Shown piece by piece: positions 33,992 to 45,587 of a stretch of 64,000 nt of DNA. A program made the translations under genes and the position numbers. Under the pieces are notes generated by a model that made no database searches, had not been told where the DNA came from, and saw only the letters and a list, made by a program, of their open reading frames with translations. The stretch lies in contig JBBDHG010000127.1 of NCBI GenBank assembly GCA_037951165.1, positions 4,371,501 to 4,435,500 of the forward strand. Reading direction: 5' to 3'. Origin of the DNA: Lophius americanus. Its lineage: Eukaryota; Chordata; Actinopteri; Lophiiformes; Lophiidae. Position 1 is the stretch's first letter, and each line of letters begins with the position of its first letter.

Positions 33992-34055
<64 letters not shown>

Positions 34056-34189
34056 ATATTTTATCCCAATAGCTCATATTTTGACTCACATAACTCAGAT
34101 TTAATTGGAGGAGTTTAATTAGGGGGATTGCTTATAAAACACAGAGGATTGGGGTCTTTTCGGGGATATATCCTTGCTGTCAGATATAG
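33920..34189 (+). mobile_element. Helentron-like element carrying an (AT)29 tract
   Basis: The 5' end TCACTGAAAAGTTGGGCGTA keeps part of the hairpin. The 3' part has GGAGGAGTTTAATTAGGGGG, GGGGTCTTTTCGGGGATATA and CTTGCTGTC, then an end ATAG followed by T with the last hairpin arm deleted. Between them 58 bp of pure AT repeats (33995-34052) sit where other copies have TATATATCAGATAG. The central body (GACCTTAGTG... region) is lost. Confidence 0.75.
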
Positions 34190-36104
34190 TACAAAATATA
34201 AATCAAGCAAAAGGAAGATACAAGGAAAAAAGTCGTCACAAGGCTTATTTTCTTTTATAGGGAACGTTTTCTTTTAATGTTTTCTCTATTAAAGTATCTA
34301 ATTCCCTTCAATGTCTCTGTTAGATTTGCTATCTTTAGTACATGTCACTGTTTATAAATGCACAATTATATTTATAAGACCAATAGGTTTAATTTAGATA
34401 TTTAATCGAGCCAGTTTTCCTTAACGGGTTGCTGAAAGGGATAAAATAATAAATGCATATATGTACACATACGCACACAGCGGACAATTGTATTTCACAT
34501 CTGATTTAATGAGAAAGAAAGTGCTGTTGACTCTGATAAGAAAAAAATCCATGTGGTTTAGAAGATCCCTTTCCACATCACAGCTGGATGAACTCATACA
34601 GGCAGATATAAAATACCACAGAAAAAAAATGATCTTGATGTCAGAAAAGTCTCAGAGTAAAACTATGATTAGGAAATAAAGACAACGACAATGAGCATGA
34701 ACACCGTTTACTTCCTGGAGAATCACAGCTGTTTTGGCTCACACTCTGTCTTTATAGTACGCATGTGAGACTTAAGTTAGTTTGGATTCTCATTAGCTGT
34801 CCCTCAGACAGCATGGATGGGAACACACGCTATTTCCAGAGAAGAGGCTGCAGGCAGCTCAACCATCCACCGGGATTCAACTAATTATCTTGCTGCTATC
34901 TTTTGGCTTATAGACTCAGATTGAGATGGTGGATTAACTATTCAGATATTTAAAATTATGTTTTTCTTATCTAACAGACAAATAGCCAATGAAAAAAATG
35001 TGGGAGTGAGTTTGAGAGGAGAAGTCATGATAAAATCTTTTTTTTATATCACAGATACCCTCACATGTGTGTAAAGGACATCATCAGGTAGCGTGTGCCG
35101 GCTAAACTATCAAAAAAATAAAATAATTATATTATATATAAAACCCCAATTCCAGATTGGAACTTAGAGAGCAGCATCCTGGTTCAACTTTGAGTGAATT
35201 TGACTACTGGTAGTGTTACGTCACATTTGTTGTACCACTATTAAAGATGGTTAGGCGACTGCTCAGGTTGTTGGACCTGATGTAACTTCTTGACCAGTGA
35301 TTCCAAAAAATATAGCCTATCCCAGCTTCACACTGTAATCCTGATAAAGTTACCAGAACTCAAAATGAGTTTGCACCGCTTTTTTTGGTTTACTAAAATC
35401 AAAAAATATCACAGCTTAAATATTCAGATACTTGTACATGTAGCTTTTTCATTTTAGCTGGGTTAAATCAGGGAATATATTGACTCATAATCTTTCCATT
35501 ACACGTACATGTACTTTTTGATTCAAGTAAATTACATCAACTGACATCTGCAGTCAGGAAACTTCGGCAGTCAGAAAAGGAAATGCACATTATTCCAAAA
35601 TTAAATGGTTTATACACTTCTGGTCGAAACATATTTCTCTCTAAAGAATATGTTTGATGGGACTTTGTATTATGAAAACAATTATTAATACATTCCTTAA
35701 AGGTAGTACATGTCCCTCACCTTTCCGTAACAACTTATAACTAATTTACAAAAAACCCATCTTATCCAAAGTGTATGAGTATTATGAACACCAAAAAAAG
35801 CAGATGCCACAAGCTTTCAACATTTTAAATCAAAAATGAATAACTTATTCCGGTTAGTTCATTTAAGTATTTAGTATTAAATCCTAAAAACCTTAAGGGC
35901 CTTTATTATCTTTGAAATGATAATTTTAAGTATCAGCGACATAATTTGCAACCAAATATATACGACTGGAAATATTTTGAGTTTGATAAGCAAAATGGAA
36001 AGCAACCATTTACAACAAGGATCATCAACAAGTTTAAGTTTAGCAGAAACAAAAAGTTTTCAATACTCATTCAGGTTAATTGATTGAGTGTTAAAGTTTG
36101 TAGT
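34190..36104. other. gene-free stretch
   Basis: AT-rich. AAAACCCCAATTCCAG at 35141 resembles the start of a common fish DNA element, but nothing follows that confirms it. No gene. Confidence 0.45.
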
Positions 36105-36245
36105 GTGGGCAAATTTTGAATCACTGATGTGACGTTTTTTGGACTGTGAGTGGATACTAGGGAGCACACAGAAACATGGGAGGAACCCTTTTTGTTTTTG
36201 AAAGGCAACAGTCTTACCCTCTAAATCACTATGCTGACTTCCTCT
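36105..36245 (-). mobile_element. degraded DANA-like SINE fragment
   Basis: Read on the plus strand, GTTTTTTGGACTGTGAGTGGA, GAGCACACAGAAACATGGG, GGCAACAGTCTTACC and CACTATGCTGAC follow the order of the reverse-complemented SINE (body, then tRNA-like head). Much diverged. Confidence 0.45.
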
Positions 36246-37845
36246 ACTCAGTTTCATGGCAATCAGCCAGGTAGATGAGACATTATACATGAAAAAAGTA
36301 TCAAAACTGACATTTTTCCATTGTTTGCGTCCTCATTGATATCTTTTACGATTTATATAAGCTGGTATTTCACTAATGATGCGATAGATGAAAGAGATAT
36401 TCCTGCTCATTTATATTCATTCTAATTTCAAAAACTATTACGTCGGCTGTAATGTCTTATTTAATCACTTCACAGTATGTGCCGGAGTTTGTCCGGATAT
36501 ATTCATATCTGGGCAAAGGTAGAAAGTGGGGGCACCTCACTCAACCTTGATCGACAAAGATCCTTGTACAACTTTTGAAAAAAATTTGAGTTGTGGCCAA
36601 AATTTTGATTATGATGAGAAAGCAATGTATGACATTGAGCAGGAGTTCAGGTCTGTGTGTGTGTGTGCAATATGTCTGGTGAGAGGTGATAAGACCTCTA
36701 ATAATTAGGTTGTTCACTCTGTCATCAGTCAATGGACTGTCACTGTCTCGGCCATATTCATCATTAATACATATTTAATTGATACATCGACATCAACTGG
36801 GAAGGAGAGGGAAGAGCGTAAATGAACATTGAAAAGGATTGAGGGCGGTCAAGACAGTGACAAAGTCTGGCTCTCTCACATGCTCTTACTGTGGAGGTCA
36901 CACTCAGTCATTAAACACTACATTTACATACCGCTTTCATCATGTGCACACACATCCACTCACAGCTCTGTCCCAATTTGTCCGGGAATTAAATATCAAT
37001 CCATTTCCTGTGAGGAGAGCATGTCATTGGATGAAAAACCTCAATTGATGTAATTCACGCTGGAGTAAATGCTCATGTAGCATTGCTGTTACTCTCTGGA
37101 GCAGTTATAGCAGAGTATAAGTGATTTCAGCTCCCTCTTCCTGAAGTATGGTTCACAAATTTCCACGGTTCCCTGTGACCGTCTGAAAGATGCACCTTGG
37201 CAAATTTGGAGATAACAACAGAATCCATACTTTCGCACTTGCACACAGAAAACTAATGAGGATAGAAGTGGCTGCCAAAGTACAAAGAAAGCGTATCACC
37301 CACACAAACGTGCACAGATGGCCATAAATAGAGCGACACAGAAACACACACACTTCCTTATCGATGGATTCTGCCTCCTTATCCCAGTATCAAGCTAATT
37401 GTGATTCATGGGAGGTAATTATTCAGACCTTTATATTTTAATGAGAAACATGCATCCAACATCTATTCCATTAAACACTCTTGTTGGCCGATGTTGCATT
37501 CTTCTGTCAGAAATATTGTGAAATATGTGTCTCAAATACAGGAAGGGCTACACAGACGGGCAGATATAAAGGAGGGAGACGCGGGACGGGTTGCGATGAT
37601 ATTTATATCCATCATGACAATCAATGATGGGGAAGGAAATCCATCAATCTGAATGTAAAAGCAGAATTTAGTCAAATCAATAGTGGTCAACTGTTCATAA
37701 ATACACAATAAGTGGCCTTCTTGTTTCAACTGCAAGAAGGCTTTAATTCATAACTAATATGACGTGCAAAGATGTGGAATGATTTGCTTTAACTTTAAGG
37801 ATTGTATTTATTTATCGCGCAAATTATGATGTATTGTCATTATTA
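36246..37845. other. gene-free stretch, possible conserved element
   Basis: No gene. 37365-37480 and 37555-37690 are free of repeats, and the first holds AAGCTAATTGTGATTCATGG and GGTAATTATTCAGACC. Such homeobox-site-rich DNA is often conserved noncoding sequence; that is inference. Confidence 0.35.
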
Positions 37846-38090
37846 TATCCCCGCTCTCTCTGCCGACCGCCACACATCACAATTAAGTACTCTGAATACA
37901 AATTAGGCTAAAATACGTTTGACCAAATAACTCAAAAACTTTTCTGTGGATCATTTTCAAATGTTATAACCACCCGTTTTTTTCAACATAACTTCACGTT
38001 TAATTTGAAGTTAATTTGAGTTCAAGCAGGGAATCAGGGTATTATGGAGATAAACCCTTGCTGTCGCTGACGGCTGCACAGGCTACGGCT
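37846..38090 (+). mobile_element. Helentron-like element, diverged
   Basis: It starts TCCCCGCTCTCTCTGCCGAC in place of the normal hairpin. It keeps ATAACTCAAAAACTTTTC, TGGATCATTTTCAAATGTTA, CATAACTTCACGTTTAATTT and ATAAACCCTTGCTGTC. It ends with the stem-loop GCTGTC-GCT-GACGGC and CAGGCTAC. The middle is deleted, leaving ~245 bp. Confidence 0.6.
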
Positions 38091-39602
38091 TACACTCGGA
38101 GCATCAGACGTATTCCTTCAATTGTGTATCCGACTTCTTGCATCAGGTGTTAACACAATAATGGCAGACAATAGCTCCTACCACACTTACTATAGTAAAC
38201 TAGCAGTCATTGGTCTGTCTTTGGTTTAATTTGTGCTCTATATTGGAAGTTTGTTTCTCGCTGAAGGAGTTCATCACCCCTTCTCCCCTTTGTCAGTTTT
38301 TCTTGTGTTTGCTTCCTGTTATTTATTTGACATGGAATCCTCGTACTGAGCTCTCAGTATCTTGTGTGTCTGCATTTGGGTCCAGACTCTGATAAAATTG
38401 TAACATTAGCCACCGGGAGAAATATATTTATCAACTTTGAGTGTTTTTGGCTGATACTGACTTGCTTTTCTTGGCTGCTTTGGTCTCCACCAACCCCTGA
38501 GAAAAATTCCCGGCTCTTCAGTTGATAAATCCTTCACTTCAGTAACTAGCTAATTGCTGTCTTTGACTTTTGGAGAGTTAAGAGGCCTTGAGTTTGGCTA
38601 GAAACTGTAGATGCTGTTTGAAACAAGACTTGCGACAGCCAAAGTACAGGCCAAAAATAAAAAAAAGAGAGAAGTAAGGTTAGAAGTTTCATGAGCTGAA
38701 GAGATCTTCTGAGACTTTCAGTAGGCTGGTTACTAACATGTTTCACCTCTTTTGCGGTTAAATTCTTTTTTTCACCAACTGTAAGCATTAGAAATAAAAG
38801 ACAATATCTCTGGATAACAATTCACAAACAGATTAAAGAGAGGATATGGATTTAGGATTGGAATTTGTTTTGTCAACACTATAGTCATTGCCCTTTGGCT
38901 TTGTGTAGCAGTATTGATGTCTGTAGCTTTAAAAATTTAAGAGAACCTTTGATGCTAGATTTCTTTTTAATCACCATTAATCCAGTGTAAATTTCTATCT
39001 TAAATGCAGTCATTAAGCAACCCAGTGTTTCCCAAACGTGTTTCAATAATGCAATAATTATTTTTCTAAGCAATATGACATCCCTGAAAAGCAAAAAAAA
39101 AAAATCCTCAGGAAATAAATAAATGTTTTAAAGACACATAATACATTCATGACCAGCCAATTTAATTTGTCATGCAATTGACCACAGTAACTGTAATTTT
39201 GAGGGTTCTATCTTTTTCCATTTTTTTTTCTCAACTTTTTCAACGGTATCACTGCAACATTTCACACAGGTCTTTCTGTTGATCTCTGATTTCTACAAAT
39301 TGACTACTTCCGTAATCTTGAATACCTCTCACTCATGCTTTCTAATGGTTCTAAATGGTTCGTAGGGAGCCAGAAGATCTAATGAGAATCTACACATTTG
39401 ATACATGGATAGAATAACAGTCCGTGGTAATGTTTAAACGTTTTGCAGTTTACTTGTGCTTGGAGCGATACACCATCATGTGTAAAGAGACCCATTAGGC
39501 TAGCTATGCTTCAAAATGTCTGTAACGTGAACTTCTGAAGTCATTTTGAGAAGAGCACGCACTGAGGAAGCAATGAAGGCCCCAACACTATTCAACCATG
39601 CA

Positions 39603-39604
<2 letters not shown>
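38091..39604. other. gene-free stretch
   Basis: Nothing recognised. Several short frames lack domains. Confidence 0.5.
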
Positions 39605-39645
<41 letters not shown>

Positions 39646-39712
39646 ACACAATCACACAACCACACGCACACAACCACACACTCGCACACACGCACACAAC
39701 CATACACATTGC
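39605..39712. repeat. (CA)n with CACACAA(C/T) extension
   Basis: A pure CA run at 39605-39641 followed by about 70 bp of variant CACAATCACA/CACACAACCA units. Confidence 0.93.
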
Positions 39713-40802
39713 TGTCCCCATCTGTTGAGAACACACAGGCTGCCTGGGTACAGATGGGATTTGAACTCTGGCCAAGTGGCTCTTGCTGTATTTATTGCTG
39801 TTGGTTGTGTGTGATTAACTGTATGTACAGATTTCAGTCAATTCTGTCTCCTAGAACTTAGAACTAATTGGCAAAATCACTTGGGAGGGAACGCAAAAAT
39901 GTGAACTTTGAAAGTTGTTTAAGTCAGTAAATTGAATCAATATATGTGTGTGTTGGCTTTTAGTTTAGCTTATACATTTAATTATATGACCTATCCATTT
40001 ACCACTATTTTGTACCGGATGAGAACAGAATAACTCTCTTAAGTAAATCAAAAGGTATAAAGTTTGGTTGAATCTATGTTGCTCCATTTTGTCAGCTGGA
40101 CACTTATAATTCATGTTTAACAGATAAAGTATCAACTGCTAAAAATAGGCATGTTGGTTGCACATATGTCTGTTATTTTTCAACTTAATTTAGTTATTTA
40201 ATTATATATAACACGACTCTGTTTGGTTGAAATTGATGCCATACCAGGATTGGACTGGAGTGTATGCTACTGTTGTGTGGCTGAACGTCTATTTAGTCAC
40301 ATGACTTGAATGAAGAGCTGAGATGATGTCTTTATAATCTCATTGCCCAGTGTCCAATGTTTTTTTGTTGTTGTCCCCTTCTCTAGTTCCAATGACTCTA
40401 TGTGGTGCGGGTGAAAATGCAATACTCGTTGTATTTTCAGTGCTAGAGAGGCTTTGCAAAGTTCAAAGCTTAATTCATAATCGAAAATAAATTAAGAAAA
40501 TCTTCCTCTGTCAAAACTGCTCCATCATAAAATTGATCCCTACAGATGCAAAGTTGTATGTAGCAACTTTGCTTGACTTCAAATAAATGGCATAAAAACT
40601 TTGAGTTATTACTTTTAAATCATGGTTTCATAAATATTAGCAATGACCCGGTGGCTAATAACAGATAAACATTCATGGATGGACCTCGTGTTTTTTTCCT
40701 GGCAGCCCTTTAAAGATTGTGACCTTGGTGAAATGTTGAAAAATTCAAAGCATCAGAAGGACGTGTTAGCTTCATTTTGATTTCTGTTCACCTTAACCAA
40801 AT
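39713..40802. other. gene-free stretch
   Basis: Nothing recognised. Confidence 0.5.
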
Positions 40803-40856
40803 CTACCTGTCTGTCTGTCTGTCTGTTTGTCTGTCGGTCTGTCCGTCTGTCTATCC
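40803..40856. repeat. (CTGT)n microsatellite
   Basis: CTGT tetramers with single-base interruptions. The open frame reading SVCLSVC through it is an artefact. Confidence 0.92.
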
Positions 40857-41204
40857 ATTTACTTTTAAGAACTATAAACAGACCTCTGAACCTGAGCACA
40901 GAAGTTGGAGCTTCAGTGGTAAGATGTCAGATATTATGGAAATTCTGAAACGTTTGTTCAATTGAATTCAATAAAGTGACCCAGATATCCAACAATATAG
41001 GAGACGAAGTGCGTTCAGTGATTCAATAAACAAAAATCCAAAATAATGGCAAAAAAATATCCAAGTGGTAATCTATCCATCTATTTATTATCCATATATT
41101 ATCCAATCTATTTATATATATTTCTCTGTAGCCAACTATCTTGTTTAGGGTTGAGGTGGGGTGGGGGTGGAGTGGGGTATTTCTTATTGATGCATTTATC
41201 TGCA

Positions 41205-41261
41205 TTTACTTTGTAGCACTTTGAGATTTGATCCAAATGTAAAGTGCGTTATAAATTAAAT

Positions 41262-41296
<35 letters not shown>
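41205..41296 (+). mobile_element. LINE 3' tail with (ATT)n
   Basis: GTAGCACTTTGAGATTTGATC, ATGTAAAGTGCGTTATAAAT and ATGTATTATT then pure ATT triplets to 41296. Nearly identical to the tail at 23085-23155. Typical of the L2 clade; the body is truncated. Confidence 0.65.
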
Positions 41297-41301
<5 letters not shown>

Positions 41302-42676
41302 AGGAAAGGCCTGAACTTAACTCCATTAAACGCAAAAAAGTCCATCTCGCAGGAAATCCAAAAGGTCAATTAATCCTTTGATCACATGCACAGGCTAAAG
41401 CCACACAAGGGGTTAGGGACTGAGTGGTTTAAAGGTTTAAACGCATGACAATAAAATGGACATAAAGCTCCAAGACGGACGAACACAGAAGAGGAAGACA
41501 CACATACTTCACGCAAACAGCAATGAGATGCAGCTGACAGAAGTGCACATAACAGCACCATTCACACAACAGGTTTCACATTAAACAGCAACCACTTATT
41601 TCCCTATCCATTAACAGAACAACATCATTATGGTGGTTTGAAATTACATCTTTTGAAAATCAGTTCGATCAGTGGAATAAAACGACAAATATAATGCTAC
41701 TTTTTCTATATGTGAGGAAACCGGCAAATGCAATCCCGGCAGAAACTGTAATGTCACAGTCCCTAGAATAGAACAGAAAAAAATAAATGTAAGGGGTTTG
41801 CAGTGGAGAGTTGCTTCACCATCAATGTGATCATTGGAGAAAATGCTAATGCAGACGACAGTCTTGTGGGTGATGTTGAGAGGGTTTTCTGTAGCTTTTG
41901 TAGATCCAGGTATACAAGGATCGTCTTCACAATGTTGTGGTACGAATGCGGAAAATATTTTAAATGCCTACGAAAATATTTTTTATTTGATTTAAAGCAC
42001 TGTCATGTAATTGGGACCTTAAAGGAAATGAGACATGAAATGTATAGATTAACAAAAAAAAAGAAGGGAAATTACAAGGACTGAGAGCAAAGAGGCACTG
42101 GGAGATAAACTGATCTTTTCAACACTGTATCAATGTGTGTCTTTACAGATATCTAGGAGATAAGCAACATCAGTATCTAAATATAAATATAATATTAAAT
42201 TATACTGTATACTTTTTATTATTAGCATGTGCTAGACCTGGAAGATTCTAGTCAGGGCAACATGTTTAACATTTAGAAAATTGAGAGCTTTTTATTAAAA
42301 TCAGTAAAGGTCTGGAAGTAGGAAGTTTCAATCCAAACTGCAGCTCTGCAAAACTCTGATGGCTTTGTTTAAGAGGTCATGACTCATAGCTGCTCCAAAA
42401 GAATCCTTAATGGATTTCTCCAAATAATTGACATTTAAAGTCATTAGCTGAGCCAGTACATGCAGTCACCTGTAATGTAAATCAGCTTGAATTAAGAGCG
42501 GTCCCCGCTAAAAGTGTCCAACCTTTGTGACACCACATGACCCATCCCTCAGCAGAAGGCTTGTAAAGAAAAAATAATCTGGAATCTTATGTAGAGGACC
42601 TACTTAATTAAAATTGGAAAAAAAAAAGATTACCATTGAAAAAAATAGGATGGAATAGAAAAAGTGCTCAGACAAT
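41297..42676. other. gene-free stretch
   Basis: No gene. The 93-residue frame at 41803-42084 has no domain. Confidence 0.45.
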
Positions 42677-43360
42677 GCAAACCTCCGCCAAGGCACAACA
42701 TTACCGAAGGTAAACATTATTGTGGCTTGAATCAATTAGATTGTTTTATTTTGGAATATTTCATGCAGATTTGTCTGTTCTTTTATGAGTTATTGCCTGC
42801 AAAACTGTCATATCTAGCAAAAACTCCAACAAAACTCAGTATCTCTCAAATACCCTGGAACCATCCATCTCTCCTGACTCTCCACCTCCACATATCTTTT
42901 CAGAGCCCCCAGCTCCAACCCCCTACAAGCCCCCGTCCCCCCCCTTTTTTTGTTTCATCATATGATGAAAAATAACAAAAATATAATAATCCCAGCTTTC
43001 ATAGTTTTGCAAAGGCACAAAAGAGAATGTCTGAGTTAACTTTATAACTCTGTATATCCATTTATATATATATATATTTAAACGTATTTGCTGACACTAA
43101 ACCAAAACTGACTGACTGAGTTTTCAAGAAATTACTTTGACAAAAATCTGGCACCACAACCGACTTTATTTTATTTTATTTTAAATCTGGCAAATATGAA
43201 ATGTCACCAAAATATAACGATCTCTAATACATGCCTAAAGCTACGTCTTGGTCAAATTTCTTGCAAATCCGTCTATTCATTTTTCCATTATCTTGATATG
43301 AAACTAACAAACAAACAAACAAACAGACAAACAAAGGCAGAGAGCTGGAGGTATTATTTC
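42677..43360 (+). repeat. CCGCCAAGG-ended dispersed repeat, long copy
   Basis: The left end is GCAAACCTCCGCCAAGGCAC. The right end is GAGAGCTGGAGGTATTATT after a run of AAAC tetramers (43304-43334), preceded by GCAAATCCGTCTATTC and TTTCCATTATCTTGATATG. Ends that are approximate inverted copies, with an AAAC-rich tract before the right end, recur at 59185-59385 and 26811-26937. The long interior is not shared and may be inserted DNA. Class uncertain. Confidence 0.5.
43304..43334. repeat. (AAAC)n microsatellite
   Basis: Seven tetramers, one with a G substitution, inside the dispersed repeat above. Confidence 0.92.
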
Positions 43361-43486
43361 CTAATCTATGAAAATTAAGGTGGACAATTAAGAACATTAG
43401 CATCTGATGACTACACTCAAGTTACTCTTTGTAATAAAAAATGATTATTGTGTTCACATGTTTCACGGATTTCTGTGCTTTATATA

Positions 43487-43790
43487 TCCCTGAAAAAGTT
43501 GGAGACATTATGGAATCCTCATCGCAAGTCACAATCCACCTCCGCAGATCCTTCATGTTAAAGCAATAACTCAAAAACTGTTTCAAGGATAATTTTCTTT
43601 TCATTTTTATACCCACATGCACTTTAGTGCGAGAAGAACTGGAATAATTCTGGGAATGGCCGGTTGTATATTTCCACCACTAGAGAGAGCTTTAATCTCA
43701 CAAAGATTTTGGGCTACAATTTGTCAAGCTTTGGTCAGATGTAGTCCAAATTTGTTGTATATGAGTCATCTCGGGGAGATCTTATTTCAG
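43487..43790 (+). mobile_element. Helentron-like element, 5' portion
   Basis: The 5' end TCCCTGAAAAAGTTGGAGAC is preceded by A. GGAATCCTCATCGC, CTCCGCAGATCCTTCATGTT, ATAACTCAAAAACTGTTTC, ACTTTAGTGCGAGAAGAACT, ACTAGAGAGAGCTTTAATCT and TCGGGGAGATCTTAT follow in family order. It is truncated before the second GGAGCTTT module, and the 3' hairpin is absent. Confidence 0.75.
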
Positions 43791-45404
43791 AAATGCCTTA
43801 AATTTAAATTTTATTTTGACTAAACCAGAGATGATTGCTGGAGAGAATGACGGTGGCATTTCAATGCTTTTCAGTTTAGTGCATTGTCTTCTACCTTGAT
43901 AAGTATGAGATGTAAAGGTTGACTCTCACTCTGTGATCTTTAGATTTGAGCTCCCACCTTTATCTTTCAAACCTGTGTTCACTGCTGAGTCAATTTGGTA
44001 TCCCGGAAAAATCTTTTATCAGATTGAAGATCCCTCTGTCAGCAGGGTATAGACTAAGTTTCAGAATGGTATCCATACTACCTCTGACAGCTTGATGGAG
44101 TAGTAACAGCTAACAAAGAGAAAGCAAAGAAAACCGACAAGAACTTTTACTGTTATACATCATTTGAAATGTGAGGCTAACGCTCCGGGTTCATGTGCTC
44201 ACACTGTACGTTTTTTATCCTTAAACCATGACCGGACTCCTCACTTTGCACAAGTAAGATAGACCCATTGGCCCCATTGGATAGATTGTATAACTGCTGT
44301 TGGCTAATTTTGATAAACTGTTGATAAACTGTTGATAAACTTTAGTTTGAAAGCTCTTCCAGGACAGGTAGGGATTTTTCCATAGAGGAAGTACACATTG
44401 TCTTCCTGGCAGAGGTTTAACTTTGTTATCAAAGCCAGTGTCTAGAGTCTTGAAAAAAAAACGGGATGCTGTCTATATGAACTTGTAGACAGAGGAAGTT
44501 TTATTTTGCAGAGACAATTGGAGTAAAACATGACTGAACTATTCAGAGCTCTGTTCACCACTATGTGCACTTAGCTGGCAAAGGAGGCACAGAGTTTGAG
44601 GATCTGACTCACGGTTTCCTTTAACGGCCCATTGTCCAGCAGAGCAAAATATTAAATGATTAAGAAATTTAACTGTGTCCAATTGCTGGGTGTAGTGGAT
44701 TGAGCTGTGATCATTCCTTGCCAACCAATCCTGCAGAGCTCAATACACTGCACAGACAAGAAAGACTAGTAAAGCTAAAATTAGGACCTACCCTGAAATG
44801 AGTCACGGAGCACAAAACTAAGGTCATCTAAGGTCTGAAATGTTGCCCTCAGTATGTTCAACAGTAATTTTAAATGTAACCAAGAATGTTTTTGAATTAA
44901 TCTTTAACACCACATTCATTGTTGGCATAAATATTTTACATAGAAAAACAATGCTTGTAGTACCAACAGAAAATTTCATTATTTAAAAAAACAACAACAT
45001 TAAAACAGATTGTATATTAGATCACATATTCTGTTTTTGTTGTCCTTGTTTATTTCAGGCTTCATGTTCTGTCCAACTTCTATTTCTTACTTATTTCATT
45101 GTAGGTTCACTTGTTCCTGTGGTACACAAAGTTTGACGTGACTTTTCTGGCTTGGAAAGGAGGGAAAACTTTGCCGTGGCTTAATATATCACTGGCACAT
45201 AGGCAGTATTTTGAGCCACACAATCTGCGTCTCAAGCGTCTTTACAGCCGGGCCAAACGTGTGACGGAGCCAAACTCATCCACAGTCTGTCCAACACCGG
45301 TCATTGTCTGTTCCCTCTGCTTGCTATGTTCTCGTTTCTCATTCATACAACATTTATTACTATGATATGATATCAAAGCTGACCCAAGCTGATCCTTTTT
45401 TTTT
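43791..45404. other. gene-free stretch
   Basis: Three tandem copies of the 11-bp unit TGATAAACTGT lie at 44311-44340. No gene. Confidence 0.5.
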
Positions 45405-45587
45405 AATTCTTCCTGCTGTTACTTTTAGGGGTCGCTACAGCGGATCATTTGTTTCCAGTTTTACGCTGTCCTCTTCATCTTCCTCTGTCACACCAACCAA
45501 CTGCATGTCCTTTTCTCACCACATCCAGAAACCTCCTCTTTTGTCTTCCCCTCTTTCTCCTGCCTGGCAGCTCCATCTCCAGAATCT
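45405..45587 (-). mobile_element. RTE-type LINE C-terminal fragment
   Basis: On the minus strand the frame reads MELPGRRKRGRQKRRFLDVV from ~45578. This is the GRPK(R/K)R(W/Y).D.V segment found near the C-terminus of RTE-type fish LINEs; a frameshift follows. At its far end GGGGTCGCTACAGCGGATCA marks the family's 3' untranslated tail. Non-functional. A second fragment of the same family sits at 61926-62124. Confidence 0.75.
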
